Assembly: GCA_937952095.1 (NCBI GenBank)
Contig: CALFYG010000055.1
Coordinates: 1 to 13,352 of the forward strand
Length of the DNA stretch: 13,352 nt
Direction of reading: 5' to 3'
From: an uncultured Micrococcales bacterium
Lineage (GTDB): Bacteria; Actinomycetota; Actinomycetes; S36-B12; UBA10799
In this document: one piece after another, positions 1 to 6,209 of the stretch
Layout: each line of letters opens with the position of its first letter
How positions within the stretch are numbered: the stretch's first letter is position 1
The notes under the pieces: model-generated
What the model was told of the DNA's origin: nothing
What the model saw: only the letters and a program-made list of their open reading frames with translations
Database searches by the model: none
Made by a program: the position numbers and the translations under genes

Positions 1-150
1 CTGCACCGATGGCTGCACCTGCGCCGTCACCTTCTCCGCATCGAAGGACTGAACGATGCCGGGCAGCGCGGTCCACAGCGCCGCCTGATAGGACAGCATG
101 GCCGAGCGGAGGGATTCCTCCGTCGATGGGTATCTCTCGCGCGCGTCCAT
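1..150 (-). CDS. Phage baseplate/spike-like protein (Gp138 type), N-terminal fragment
   Basis: Starting at the ATG whose A is base 150, the minus strand encodes MDARERYPSTEES followed by SYQAALWTALPGIVQSFDAE and a VQPSVQ ending at the window edge. The ALWTALPGIVQSFD...VQP pattern is what I recognise from the N-terminal domain of phage Gp138-like baseplate proteins, mostly of proteobacterial myophages and Mu-like phages. It lies in the same frame as the decarboxylase-like ORF. It also has its own ATG, which overlaps by one base (TGATG) the stop of an ORF in another frame, as is usual between packed phage genes. The identification rests on about 50 residues read by eye, so the family is probable rather than certain. 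It suggests that the left ~250 bases have a different origin from the rest of the window. Confidence 0.5.
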   Translation of the reverse strand, partial: MDARERYPSTEESLRSAMLSYQAALWTALPGIVQSFDAEKVTAQVQPSVQ

Positions 151-867
151 CAGGAGGGATTGAACCCCCTGGCCTTGATCACCGCGTTCGTCGGCGCGGC
201 ACCGACCGTGCCGGTTCGCGCCGGCGAGATCAGCGTCCGGATGCTCGGGTGCGACGTGCGGGCGGCCGATCCGGACGGCGGCGTCGTGGGACAGGCCACC
301 CTTGTAGACCAGTGCGGCCACGTCGGCCGAGAGCGGCGCATACGGCAGGAAGGTTGTCGCGCGGGTGAAGCCCGACACCGCGGGCCGCAGGCGTAGCCGC
401 ACCTTCGCGACGAGACCGAACTCCCGTGCGGCGCGCTCGATCATGTCGAACTCCTCGACGCCGTCGATAGTCAGCCGGGCACCGACGCGCACGGCGTGAC
501 GAATGTGCTCTTCTGACTTCGGTACGCCGTTCACGGAGATCTGTTCGGGCCGGAAGCCGGCTTTGAGCGCCACGGCCAACTCACCCGCCGAGTAGACGTC
601 GGCGCCGCAGCCCTCGCTGGCGATGATCGTCTGTATGGCCTCGCTCCAGCTGGCCTTGGCCGCCGGCATGACGAGGGTGGGACCATCGGTCCACCCCGCC
701 TGGAAGGCGGACTGGAAGCGTCGGATGTTGCGGCGCAGCTGGTTCTCAGAGACCACGAAGATGGGTGAGCCGTACTCCTGCACCAGATCGTTGGTATCCA
801 CCTCTTCCATGTAGAGGTGGCCGTCTCGGGTGCTCAATGTGTCGTCGATGCGACCGGATGCTTTCAT
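1..867 (-). CDS. PLP-dependent decarboxylase-like ORF (DapDC/lysA fold), 3' half replaced; runs off window
   Basis: The frame is open from ATG at 867 to base 1 (289 codons, no stop seen). Residues about 30-200 resemble fold-type III PLP decarboxylases (diaminopimelate/ornithine class): an EYGSPIFVVSE strand, a PLP-lysine context AAKASW with K71, then GADVYSAGELAVALKAGF (89-105), ISVNGVPKSEEHI and a KGGLSHDAAVRIGR segment near 189-202. The family normally has about 400-460 residues, with a glycine-rich phosphate site and a CxSxD-type active site in the second half. None of this follows. From about residue 205 the similarity fades, and residues 240-289 read as a phage protein (separate entry). 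The start is supported by GGAGG at about 877-881, roughly 9 bases upstream; an ATG at 874 is in another frame and too close to that site. The substrate cannot be deduced. The ORF as it stands is unlikely to make a working decarboxylase. Confidence 0.7.
   Translation of the reverse strand, partial: MKASGRIDDTLSTRDGHLYMEEVDTNDLVQEYGSPIFVVSENQLRRNIRRFQSAFQAGWTDGPTLVMPAAKASWSEAIQTIIASEGCGADVYSAGELAVALKAGFRPEQISVNGVPKSEEHIRHAVRVGARLTIDGVEEFDMIERAAREFGLVAKVRLRLRPAVSGFTRATTFLPYAPLSADVAALVYKGGLSHDAAVRIGRPHVAPEHPDADLAGANRHGRCRADERGDQGQGVQSLLMDARERYPSTEESLRSAMLSYQAALWTALPGIVQSFDAEKVTAQVQPSVQ
150..258 (-). CDS. C-terminal tail of an unidentified (probably phage) gene, start not visible
   Basis: In a second minus-strand frame the last ~35 codons before the TGA at 152-150 read SHPSIRTLISPARTG, then VGAAPTNAVIKARGFNPS. 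I do not recognise the family. Two things make it plausible as a real gene end: it stops exactly at the ATG of the Gp138-like fragment, with one base of overlap, and its composition is less arginine/proline-biased than the out-of-frame sequence upstream of it. The upstream part of this frame (to the ATG at 341) is an out-of-frame reading of the decarboxylase and is not part of the gene. The left boundary given is an estimate of where the two sequence types join. Confidence 0.3.
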
Positions 868-1022
868 TCTTCATTTCCTCCTCGTGAGTTGTTCCACGTG
901 CCGGCCAGCGGCAGCAGCGTTGTCGCCTTGTTATCCGCAGCCTGTGCGCGGGAGTCAGGTAGCGGGCCCGCGCCGGCGGCGCTGGCCGCGGATGCTCTTC
1001 GAGATGTCATGGCGCATCCAAG

Positions 1023-1064
1023 ATGTGAGGGGTACTCAGTTTCAAACATGATAGTCCCTCACAT
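1023..1064. repeat. 9-bp perfect inverted repeat, possible operator
   Basis: ATGTGAGGG at 1023-1031 is matched by its exact reverse complement CCCTCACAT at 1056-1064, with 24 bases between the arms (centre-to-centre 33 bases, about three helical turns). One arm lies in the spacer of the minus-strand promoter candidate; the other lies just downstream of its expected start point, so a dimeric repressor bound here would cover the promoter. A second small hairpin, TCCCT-6-AGGGA (1055-1070), overlaps the right arm. The regulator is unknown. Confidence 0.45.
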
Positions 1065-1078
1065 TAGGGATTCGTCAA
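1048..1078 (-). promoter_or_regulatory. Candidate promoter for the minus-strand ORF
   Basis: Read on the minus strand, TTGACG (1078-1073) is followed after 19 bases by TATCAT (1053-1048). Both hexamers are close to the sigma70-type consensus, but the spacer is 2 bases longer than ideal. Transcription would begin near 1041, leaving a leader of about 175 bases before the ATG at 867. No other good pair is seen on this strand in the gap. Confidence 0.4.
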
Positions 1079-1188
1079 CCCGTTTCGTCACCCGCACGCC
1101 GTCACGATCAGTCACCATTCGTCGTGCGTGCGACACCCCGTCTCAGGGCGGTCGACAATGAGGTGAGTTGCGGGGAGAGGGGCGCATC

Positions 1189-2100
1189 GTGAAGTGGGGA
1201 CCATGTGTGGGTGCGGCAAGCCTGGCGATGGCAGGGGGGATGCTCGCGGTGGCACCAGCCACCGCTGTCCCTGTCGGGCATGCCGCGATCGGAGCGGGAA
1301 CCAGCAGCCGGAACCAGGACGTGGTCGTCACCAAGGTCCGCGTCGCCAAGGACCGCCGCAGCGTGACCGGGAAGGTGATCTGGCACGAGAAGAAGTTGAC
1401 CAAGGGGGAGAACCACTTCACCGTGTGGGCCGGAATCAGCGACGGCAGCGGCAAGGCCGTCACGCTCGGCCGGATCCATCGCCGCGAGAAGGCCTTGGGG
1501 GACAAAGCGACGATGGACTTCCGGGTGTCCTGGGGAAGGGCCAAGGCGGCCAAGGTCGCCAAGGTTGAGCGTATCCGCGTGAGTGCCACACAGCGCTTCA
1601 ACAAGGCGGGTACCGGCAAGGTGATGGAGTCTGCGCATTTCGACACTGTGGACGTGGCGACCAACGGCACGCCCGGCAGGCTCGTGCCGACCGGGGGAAC
1701 AACATGTGGCGACCACCCATTGACGCGCGGGGCGAACTTGAGGCGCTGCATCTTCGACGGCCTTGACCTCTACTTCGTCAACCTGACCGACTCGTACCTG
1801 GAGTTGGCCAAGTTCATCAACTGCAATCTTGGCCGGGCCAAGTTCAACGGGGCTCGCGGCTCGAACGCGACATTCAGCGGCGATGATCTCTCGGCGGCGG
1901 AGTTCATGGGCGTGAAGTTCCCCGACTCGACGTTCGGCCCGAACAACACCTACAACCAGAACACATGGTTCTTCGGCGCCGATCTGTCGTCCGTCAACTT
2001 CTACCCTGCCACGAGGAACAGTGTGATGCCGTCGTCCGATTCAGACACCAAGTGCCCGGGCGGGGGCAAACCAGGCCCGTGCATGTTCCCGGTCCGCTGA
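1189..2100 (+). CDS. Secreted pentapeptide-repeat protein
   Basis: 303 residues from the GTG at 1189, chosen because GGAGAGG (about 1174-1180) sits 8 bases upstream and because this start gives a clean signal peptide: MKWGPC, a hydrophobic run, then a likely cut after ATA near residue 27. A TTG at 1168 in the same frame is a poorer alternative. Residues about 40-160 form a lysine/arginine-rich, beta-strand-like domain that I do not recognise. Residues about 181-262 carry degenerate pentapeptide repeats of the A(N/D)Lxx kind (GANLRRCIFDGLDL, AKFINCNLGRAKFNGA, DLSAAEFMGVKF, ADLSSVNF), which fold as a right-handed quadrilateral helix. Cysteines flank the repeats (TTCGD, RRCIF, INCNL, TKCPG, GPCMF), as expected for disulfides in an exported protein. 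Its function is unknown. It is well separated from its neighbours and is probably transcribed alone. Confidence 0.8.
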   Translation: MKWGPCVGAASLAMAGGMLAVAPATAVPVGHAAIGAGTSSRNQDVVVTKVRVAKDRRSVTGKVIWHEKKLTKGENHFTVWAGISDGSGKAVTLGRIHRREKALGDKATMDFRVSWGRAKAAKVAKVERIRVSATQRFNKAGTGKVMESAHFDTVDVATNGTPGRLVPTGGTTCGDHPLTRGANLRRCIFDGLDLYFVNLTDSYLELAKFINCNLGRAKFNGARGSNATFSGDDLSAAEFMGVKFPDSTFGPNNTYNQNTWFFGADLSSVNFYPATRNSVMPSSDSDTKCPGGGKPGPCMFPVR

Positions 2101-2178
2101 GAATCCGGCAGGCCTGCAACGCGTCAGAGGCTGCAGTCGACCGCTGTGGGCGGGCTATGCATGCTCGGGTGAACACCC

Positions 2179-2184
2179 TATGCT
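2179..2184 (+). promoter_or_regulatory. -10 box (TATGCT) for the flavoprotein gene, leaderless type
   Basis: TATGCT ends 6 bases before the ATG at 2191, so transcription should begin at or next to the A of the start codon. No Shine-Dalgarno sequence precedes this ATG, which agrees with a leaderless mRNA. No convincing -35 box is seen 16-18 bases upstream. Confidence 0.5.
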
Positions 2185-2190
2185 TGCGCG

Positions 2191-3339
2191 ATGCGCATCG
2201 TGATCCTCGGCGCCGGCTTCGGCGGTCTGGAACTGTCGACCCGCTTGTCCGAGGAGTTCGGCGACGATGTCGATGTCGTGCTGATCGACAAGGGGGAGGG
2301 CTTCGTCTTCGGCTTCTCGAAACTCGACGTGATGTTCGGCTTCACGGACGCTGCGCATGTCCTGCACAGATTCGAGGACTGCGTGAAGCCCGGCGTGCGG
2401 TTCGTGCGTGCCGAGGTGACCGCGATCGACCCGGTTGCCAAGGTGGTCACCACGCAGGCAGGGACGTTCGAAGCCGACATCCTGGTCGTTGCGCTCGGTG
2501 CCGATCTTCACCCGGCGATGACGCCGGGGCTGCTCGAAGGCGGGCATGAGTTCTACACCGTTGCCGGTGCATTCGCGTTGCGGGACGTACTCGATGAGTT
2601 CGACGGCGGCCGGGTTCTCGTCGGCGTGACCTCCACACCGTTCAAGTGCCCGCCCGCACCGAGTGAGACCACCCTGCTGGTGAACGACTTCCTGCAAGAG
2701 CGAGGGCTGCGTGATCACTCCGAGGTGTCACTGGTCATGCCGCTGCCGCTGCCCATCCCGCCGTCGCCACAGGCGTCGGAGGCGATCCTCACCGCCTTCG
2801 AGCAGCGAGGGATCACCTGGCGCCCCAACACATTGGTGCGAGCGCTGGACCCGGCTCGGAAGGTGGCGGTGCTCAGCGACGGTGGCGAGTTGCCGTACGA
2901 CCTGTTCCTCGGGGTGCCCGTCCACAGGGCGCCCTCGGTGGTCGTCGACGCGGGTCTGACCGAGGACGGCTGGATCCCCGTCGATCCGCTGACTCTGCAG
3001 ACCCGCTTCCCGGGGGTGTATGCCGTCGGCGACGTCACCAGCGTCGGGACGCCCAAGGCTGGGGTGTTCGCCGAAGGCCAGGCATCGGTGGTCGCTTCGG
3101 CGATCATCGCGACTGTGCACAACGCTGAGCCAGACGCCGTGTACGACGGGCACGGGATCTGCTACATGGAGTTCGGTGGCCAGCAGATCGCGAAGATCGA
3201 CGTGACCTTCCAAAGCGGCTCACGTCCGGTCGGGTGGATGGAAGGCCCGGACGTTGAGCTCGCTGCGGACAAGTCCACCTTCGGCAGTGACCGGATCCAG
3301 CGCTGGTTCGGCAGGGCCTGGACGGGCCTCGACGTCTGA
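2191..3339 (+). CDS. FAD-dependent pyridine nucleotide-disulphide oxidoreductase, SQR/NDH-2 family
   Basis: 382 residues. The N-terminal dinucleotide-binding motif GAGFGG (7-12) follows a beta strand at the extreme N-terminus, and the second FAD contact VYAVGDV has D281. Overall order and length match the sulfide:quinone reductase / flavocytochrome c sulfide dehydrogenase / type II NADH dehydrogenase group, membrane-attached enzymes that pass electrons to quinone. C153 (in TPFKCPPAP) and C324 (in GICYMEFGG) sit where SQR-type enzymes carry the cysteine pair that handles sulfide. The third SQR cysteine near residue 125 has no counterpart; C64 is elsewhere. The C-terminal segment RIQRWFGRAWTGL could be an amphipathic membrane-docking helix. 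Sulfide oxidation is therefore possible but unproven; an NADH- or other-donor quinone reductase is the alternative. The P-type ATPase gene begins 74 bases downstream but has its own promoter candidate. Confidence 0.8.
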   Translation: MRIVILGAGFGGLELSTRLSEEFGDDVDVVLIDKGEGFVFGFSKLDVMFGFTDAAHVLHRFEDCVKPGVRFVRAEVTAIDPVAKVVTTQAGTFEADILVVALGADLHPAMTPGLLEGGHEFYTVAGAFALRDVLDEFDGGRVLVGVTSTPFKCPPAPSETTLLVNDFLQERGLRDHSEVSLVMPLPLPIPPSPQASEAILTAFEQRGITWRPNTLVRALDPARKVAVLSDGGELPYDLFLGVPVHRAPSVVVDAGLTEDGWIPVDPLTLQTRFPGVYAVGDVTSVGTPKAGVFAEGQASVVASAIIATVHNAEPDAVYDGHGICYMEFGGQQIAKIDVTFQSGSRPVGWMEGPDVELAADKSTFGSDRIQRWFGRAWTGLDV

Positions 3340-3401
3340 GGACTGCCGGTGACACGGAGTCGCCGCCGCTTGTCATCACGCGCCGACACGCCGCAGCGCA
3401 A

Positions 3402-3407
3402 TACCCT
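3402..3407 (+). promoter_or_regulatory. -10 box (TACCCT) for the P-type ATPase gene, leaderless type
   Basis: TACCCT fits the TANNNT -10 pattern and ends 6 bases before the ATG at 3414, the same geometry as in front of 2191. No Shine-Dalgarno sequence is present. It suggests that the ATPase has its own leaderless transcript in addition to any read-through from the oxidoreductase gene. Confidence 0.45.
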
Positions 3408-3413
3408 CAAGGC

Positions 3414-6089
3414 ATGGATCGCGCCGAAGGGCAGTGGTTCACCGAACCCGTGACCGAGGTGGTTCAGGATCTGCGGACGGACCTCATCGCCGGACTCACC
3501 GACGACGAGGTGACCCGGCGCACCGCCGAGTTCGGACCCAACGTCCTTCCCGTTGCCCCTCGCCCCACGGCCTGGCAGATCGCGGCCAAGCAGTGGCTGA
3601 CGCCGATGAACATCATGCTCACGGTCGTCGCGGCCGTGTCCTTCCTGATCGGCCAGAAGGAGACTGCTTTGCTGGTGGCCTTCCTGGTCATCCTCAACGT
3701 GAGCATGGGCGCCCGGCAGGAGCTCAAAGCGCGGGAGAGCGTCGCCGCGTTGTCCTCGTTGCAGACACCGTCCGCGCGCGTGCTGCGTCAAGGGGCGGTC
3801 ATCGAGATCTCGGCGGAAGCGCTCGTGCCCGGAGACATCGTGATGGTGGAAGCCGGCGATCTGGTGCCGGCGGACGGCCGCATCGCGACGAGTGCCTCTC
3901 TGGAGGTGGCCGAGAGCGCATTGACCGGTGAGAGCGCTCCGGTCGCCAAGGACAGTGAGCCACTCACCGACCCCGATGCCGCACTGGGTGACCGATCCTC
4001 AGTCCTCTTCCAGAACACCTCCGTGACCCGTGGGACCGCCACGTTGATCGTGACCGACACGGGTTCTCGCACCGAGATGGGCAAGATCGCCGGCATGCTC
4101 AACGCCGTCGTGCCCGCCCCATCGCCGTTGCAGAAGGAGATGGGGCATCTGACGATCCGGCTCATCTGGATCGCGTGGATCGCCGTCGCGATCATCGTTG
4201 CCATCGGCTTGTACCGAGGTGGCGATTTCGACAGCGTGGTTCTTCTCGGCGTGACGACGGCGATCGCATCGATCCCGTCCGGGCTCCCTACGTTCCTGAC
4301 GGCGATGCTCAGTTACGGTGCCCAGCGGCTGGCGAAGGCGAAGGCCGTGGTCAAGAACCTGAACGATGTGGAGACGCTCGGGGCCATCAGCGCCATCAAC
4401 AGCGACAAGACCGGCACCTTGACGATGGACATGATGACGGCCACCAAGATGTTCGCCTTCGGTCAGTGGTTCAGCATCGAGGGCAACGGTTACGAGAAGT
4501 CCGGGGCGATCCTGCACTCCGCCGGCCAGCAGGAGCCGGACTTCGAAGCACTGGGCTATGGGCTCGTGCTGTGCAGCGATGCCACGGTCGGCGACGACGG
4601 ATCCGTCGTGGGGGATCCGACGGAGGCGGCGCTGGTCGTCCTCGCCGCCAAGATGGGCGTCGACGCCGAGATCTCCCGCAGAGAGTATCCGCGAGTCGCC
4701 GAGGTCCCGTTCGACTCGGCGTACAAGTTCATGGCGACATTCCACGTGGCGCCCATCGGTGACGCGCAGCGGCTTCTCGCCCTCGTCAAAGGGGCGCCGG
4801 ACGTCGTGCTCGACAGATGCGCAAAGGCCTACCTCGGCGATGAGATTGTGGAGGTCGGCCGGATCCGTGAGGACATCCTGAACGCCAACCGAGAACTGGC
4901 CGAACAGGGTCTCCGGGTGATGTCGTTCGCGGTGCGCGAGTTCCCGACCGAGTCCTTGGCCGACGTGCAGAGTGACCCGATGGCCGCCGTGGCAGAGCTG
5001 ACGTTCGTCGCGCTCGTCGGCATCATCGACCCTTTGCGCCCCAGCGCCAAGCAGGCTGTGGAGGTCGCCGGGGAGGCCGGCATTGACGTGCGGATGATCA
5101 CCGGGGATCACGCGGTGACCGCCCGTGCCATCGCCACAGATCTCGGCCTCGGGCCAGGTGTGATCACAGGTCCGGAGTTCCAGCGGCTGACCGACGCCGA
5201 GTTGTACGAGCGGCTGCCGCAGTTGCACGTGTTCGGGCGGGTGGCGCCGGAGGACAAGCTGCGGTTGGTCAGTGTGATGCAGGAACGCGGTGAGATCGTC
5301 TCGATGACCGGAGACGCGGTCAACGACGCAGCTGCGCTGAAGAAGGCTGACATCGGCGTAGCGATGGGCAGCGGCAGCGAGGTGTCCAAGCAGTCGGCCC
5401 GGATGATCCTGACGGACAACAACTTCGCCACCTTGGTGCATGCGATCGAACTGGGCCGGGACATCTACGGCAAGGTCACCGCGCAGATCCGTTACGTGAT
5501 GGCCGGGCTGTTCGGGTTGATCGCAATCATGTTGCTCGGCACGATCCTCAACCTGAACAACGGCGCGGTCCTCAACCCTGTGCAACTGCTGTTCGTGTCG
5601 TTCCTTATCGGCCTGTTCCCGGCGCTGGGCATTTCCACCGACAGCACCGAGCCCGGGATCATGCATACCCGCCCCCGCGACCCGGCCCAGCGGATCTTCA
5701 CGCTGCGCAGCGGAAGCATCTGGGTCCTCTACGGGCTGGTCACCGCCGTAGCCTGCCTTGCTCCGTACCTGTGGCTGGGCGAGCTCGGCCTGGCGACCGT
5801 GCAGTCCATGACTTTCGTCGTTCTTGCGATCAGCACGATCTTCCTGGCGATCAGTTCCCGGCGCGAGTACCTTCCGGCGTGGACGGGTCACTTCGTGCCC
5901 TACTTCCTGTGGATGGGGATCCCCGCAGTGCTGACGGTCTTCGCGGTGGAGAGCGGATTCATGAACGACATCCTGGGAACGACACCGCTGACCGGCGACC
6001 AGTGGGGCGCATCGGTACTGCTCGCGTTCGCACTGCCGGTGGTCATGGAGGTCGTCAAGGCGGTGCAACGGCGGCGCCTGGCGGCCTGA
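3414..6089 (+). CDS. P-type ATPase of P2-like type with non-canonical transport site
   Basis: 891 residues, full length for a P2 ATPase. In order: N-terminal cation-ATPase domain (8-70), M1-M2, actuator domain with TGES (171-174), M3-M4, phosphorylation motif DKTGTLT with the aspartate at 331, nucleotide domain with GDPTEAAL and KGAPD, hinge ITGDH, TGDAVNDAAALK (632-643), then M5-M10. The catalytic core predicts ATP-driven transport through an aspartyl-phosphate. The transport residues are unusual. M4 reads PSGLP (288-292) instead of PEGLP. The M5 positions matching SERCA N768 and E771 are L699 and L702. The M6 positions matching N796 and D800 are S729 and G733. The hinge motif also has A for G at 635 and A for P at 640, and ISAINSDKTG replaces the usual ICSDKTG. 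The substrate is therefore unlikely to be Ca2+ bound in the usual way; it cannot be named. It follows the quinone-reductase-like gene closely. Confidence 0.92.
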   Translation: MDRAEGQWFTEPVTEVVQDLRTDLIAGLTDDEVTRRTAEFGPNVLPVAPRPTAWQIAAKQWLTPMNIMLTVVAAVSFLIGQKETALLVAFLVILNVSMGARQELKARESVAALSSLQTPSARVLRQGAVIEISAEALVPGDIVMVEAGDLVPADGRIATSASLEVAESALTGESAPVAKDSEPLTDPDAALGDRSSVLFQNTSVTRGTATLIVTDTGSRTEMGKIAGMLNAVVPAPSPLQKEMGHLTIRLIWIAWIAVAIIVAIGLYRGGDFDSVVLLGVTTAIASIPSGLPTFLTAMLSYGAQRLAKAKAVVKNLNDVETLGAISAINSDKTGTLTMDMMTATKMFAFGQWFSIEGNGYEKSGAILHSAGQQEPDFEALGYGLVLCSDATVGDDGSVVGDPTEAALVVLAAKMGVDAEISRREYPRVAEVPFDSAYKFMATFHVAPIGDAQRLLALVKGAPDVVLDRCAKAYLGDEIVEVGRIREDILNANRELAEQGLRVMSFAVREFPTESLADVQSDPMAAVAELTFVALVGIIDPLRPSAKQAVEVAGEAGIDVRMITGDHAVTARAIATDLGLGPGVITGPEFQRLTDAELYERLPQLHVFGRVAPEDKLRLVSVMQERGEIVSMTGDAVNDAAALKKADIGVAMGSGSEVSKQSARMILTDNNFATLVHAIELGRDIYGKVTAQIRYVMAGLFGLIAIMLLGTILNLNNGAVLNPVQLLFVSFLIGLFPALGISTDSTEPGIMHTRPRDPAQRIFTLRSGSIWVLYGLVTAVACLAPYLWLGELGLATVQSMTFVVLAISTIFLAISSRREYLPAWTGHFVPYFLWMGIPAVLTVFAVESGFMNDILGTTPLTGDQWGASVLLAFALPVVMEVVKAVQRRRLAA

Positions 6090-6180
6090 TGCCTGGGGCC
6101 CCATCCAAGCTCGGGACTGTCAGCGTAATCCTGCGGCGGCCGACGCACGACCCGAGATGCTTAATGCCCGCGACCCCCAC

Positions 6181-6186
6181 TATGAT
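6181..6186 (+). promoter_or_regulatory. -10 box (TATGAT) for the YVTN-repeat protein gene
   Basis: TATGAT differs from the consensus TATAAT by one base and lies 23 bases before the ATG at 6210. A good ribosome-binding site, GGGAGG (about 6199-6204), lies in between, so this mRNA is expected to have a short leader. The -35 region is weak (TGCTTA at 6158-6163). Confidence 0.45.
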
Positions 6187-6209
6187 CCTGTCGCTTTCGG
6201 GAGGTTGTC

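Larger units (their letters stand above)
868..1188. promoter_or_regulatory. Divergent intergenic region (about 320 bases)
   Basis: No convincing gene is seen here. The short ORFs crossing it have no ribosome-binding site and a composition typical of out-of-frame reading. The region separates the minus-strand decarboxylase-like ORF from the plus-strand genes and should hold both promoters. The stretch 1021-1078 is visibly less GC-rich than its surroundings and carries the inverted repeat and the minus-strand promoter candidate listed separately. Upstream of the 1189 gene I see no convincing -10 box; GACAAT near 1154-1159 is a weak possibility. Confidence 0.6.

Noticed and set aside
145..185. 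GGGGGTTCAATCCCTCC on the minus strand, resembling a tRNA T-arm
   Set aside because: No matching acceptor strand, D-arm or anticodon arm could be found in the ~75 bases upstream.
864..1049. Minus-strand leader ORF upstream of the decarboxylase-like gene
   Set aside because: Its ATG falls within the candidate -10 box, so it would not be on the transcript; it has no ribosome-binding site.
817..1161. Plus-strand ORF of 114 codons in the divergent gap
   Set aside because: No ribosome-binding site, overlaps the start of the minus-strand gene and the inverted repeat, and resembles no family.
1108..1751. Two overlapping 202-codon minus-strand frames opposite the pentapeptide-repeat gene
   Set aside because: Both are composition shadows. 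The plus-strand frame has a signal peptide, a GTG with a ribosome-binding site and recognisable repeats.
3999..6104. 701-codon open frame on the minus strand opposite the P-type ATPase
   Set aside because: It mirrors the codon structure of a high-GC gene whose plus-strand product has all P-type ATPase motifs. The antisense product is rich in H, R, D and Q, shows no domain, and has no independent ribosome-binding site.
6090..6209. GGGGCCCC palindrome after the ATPase gene as a terminator
   Set aside because: An 8-base self-complementary run with no loop and no T-tract is not a usable terminator hairpin.
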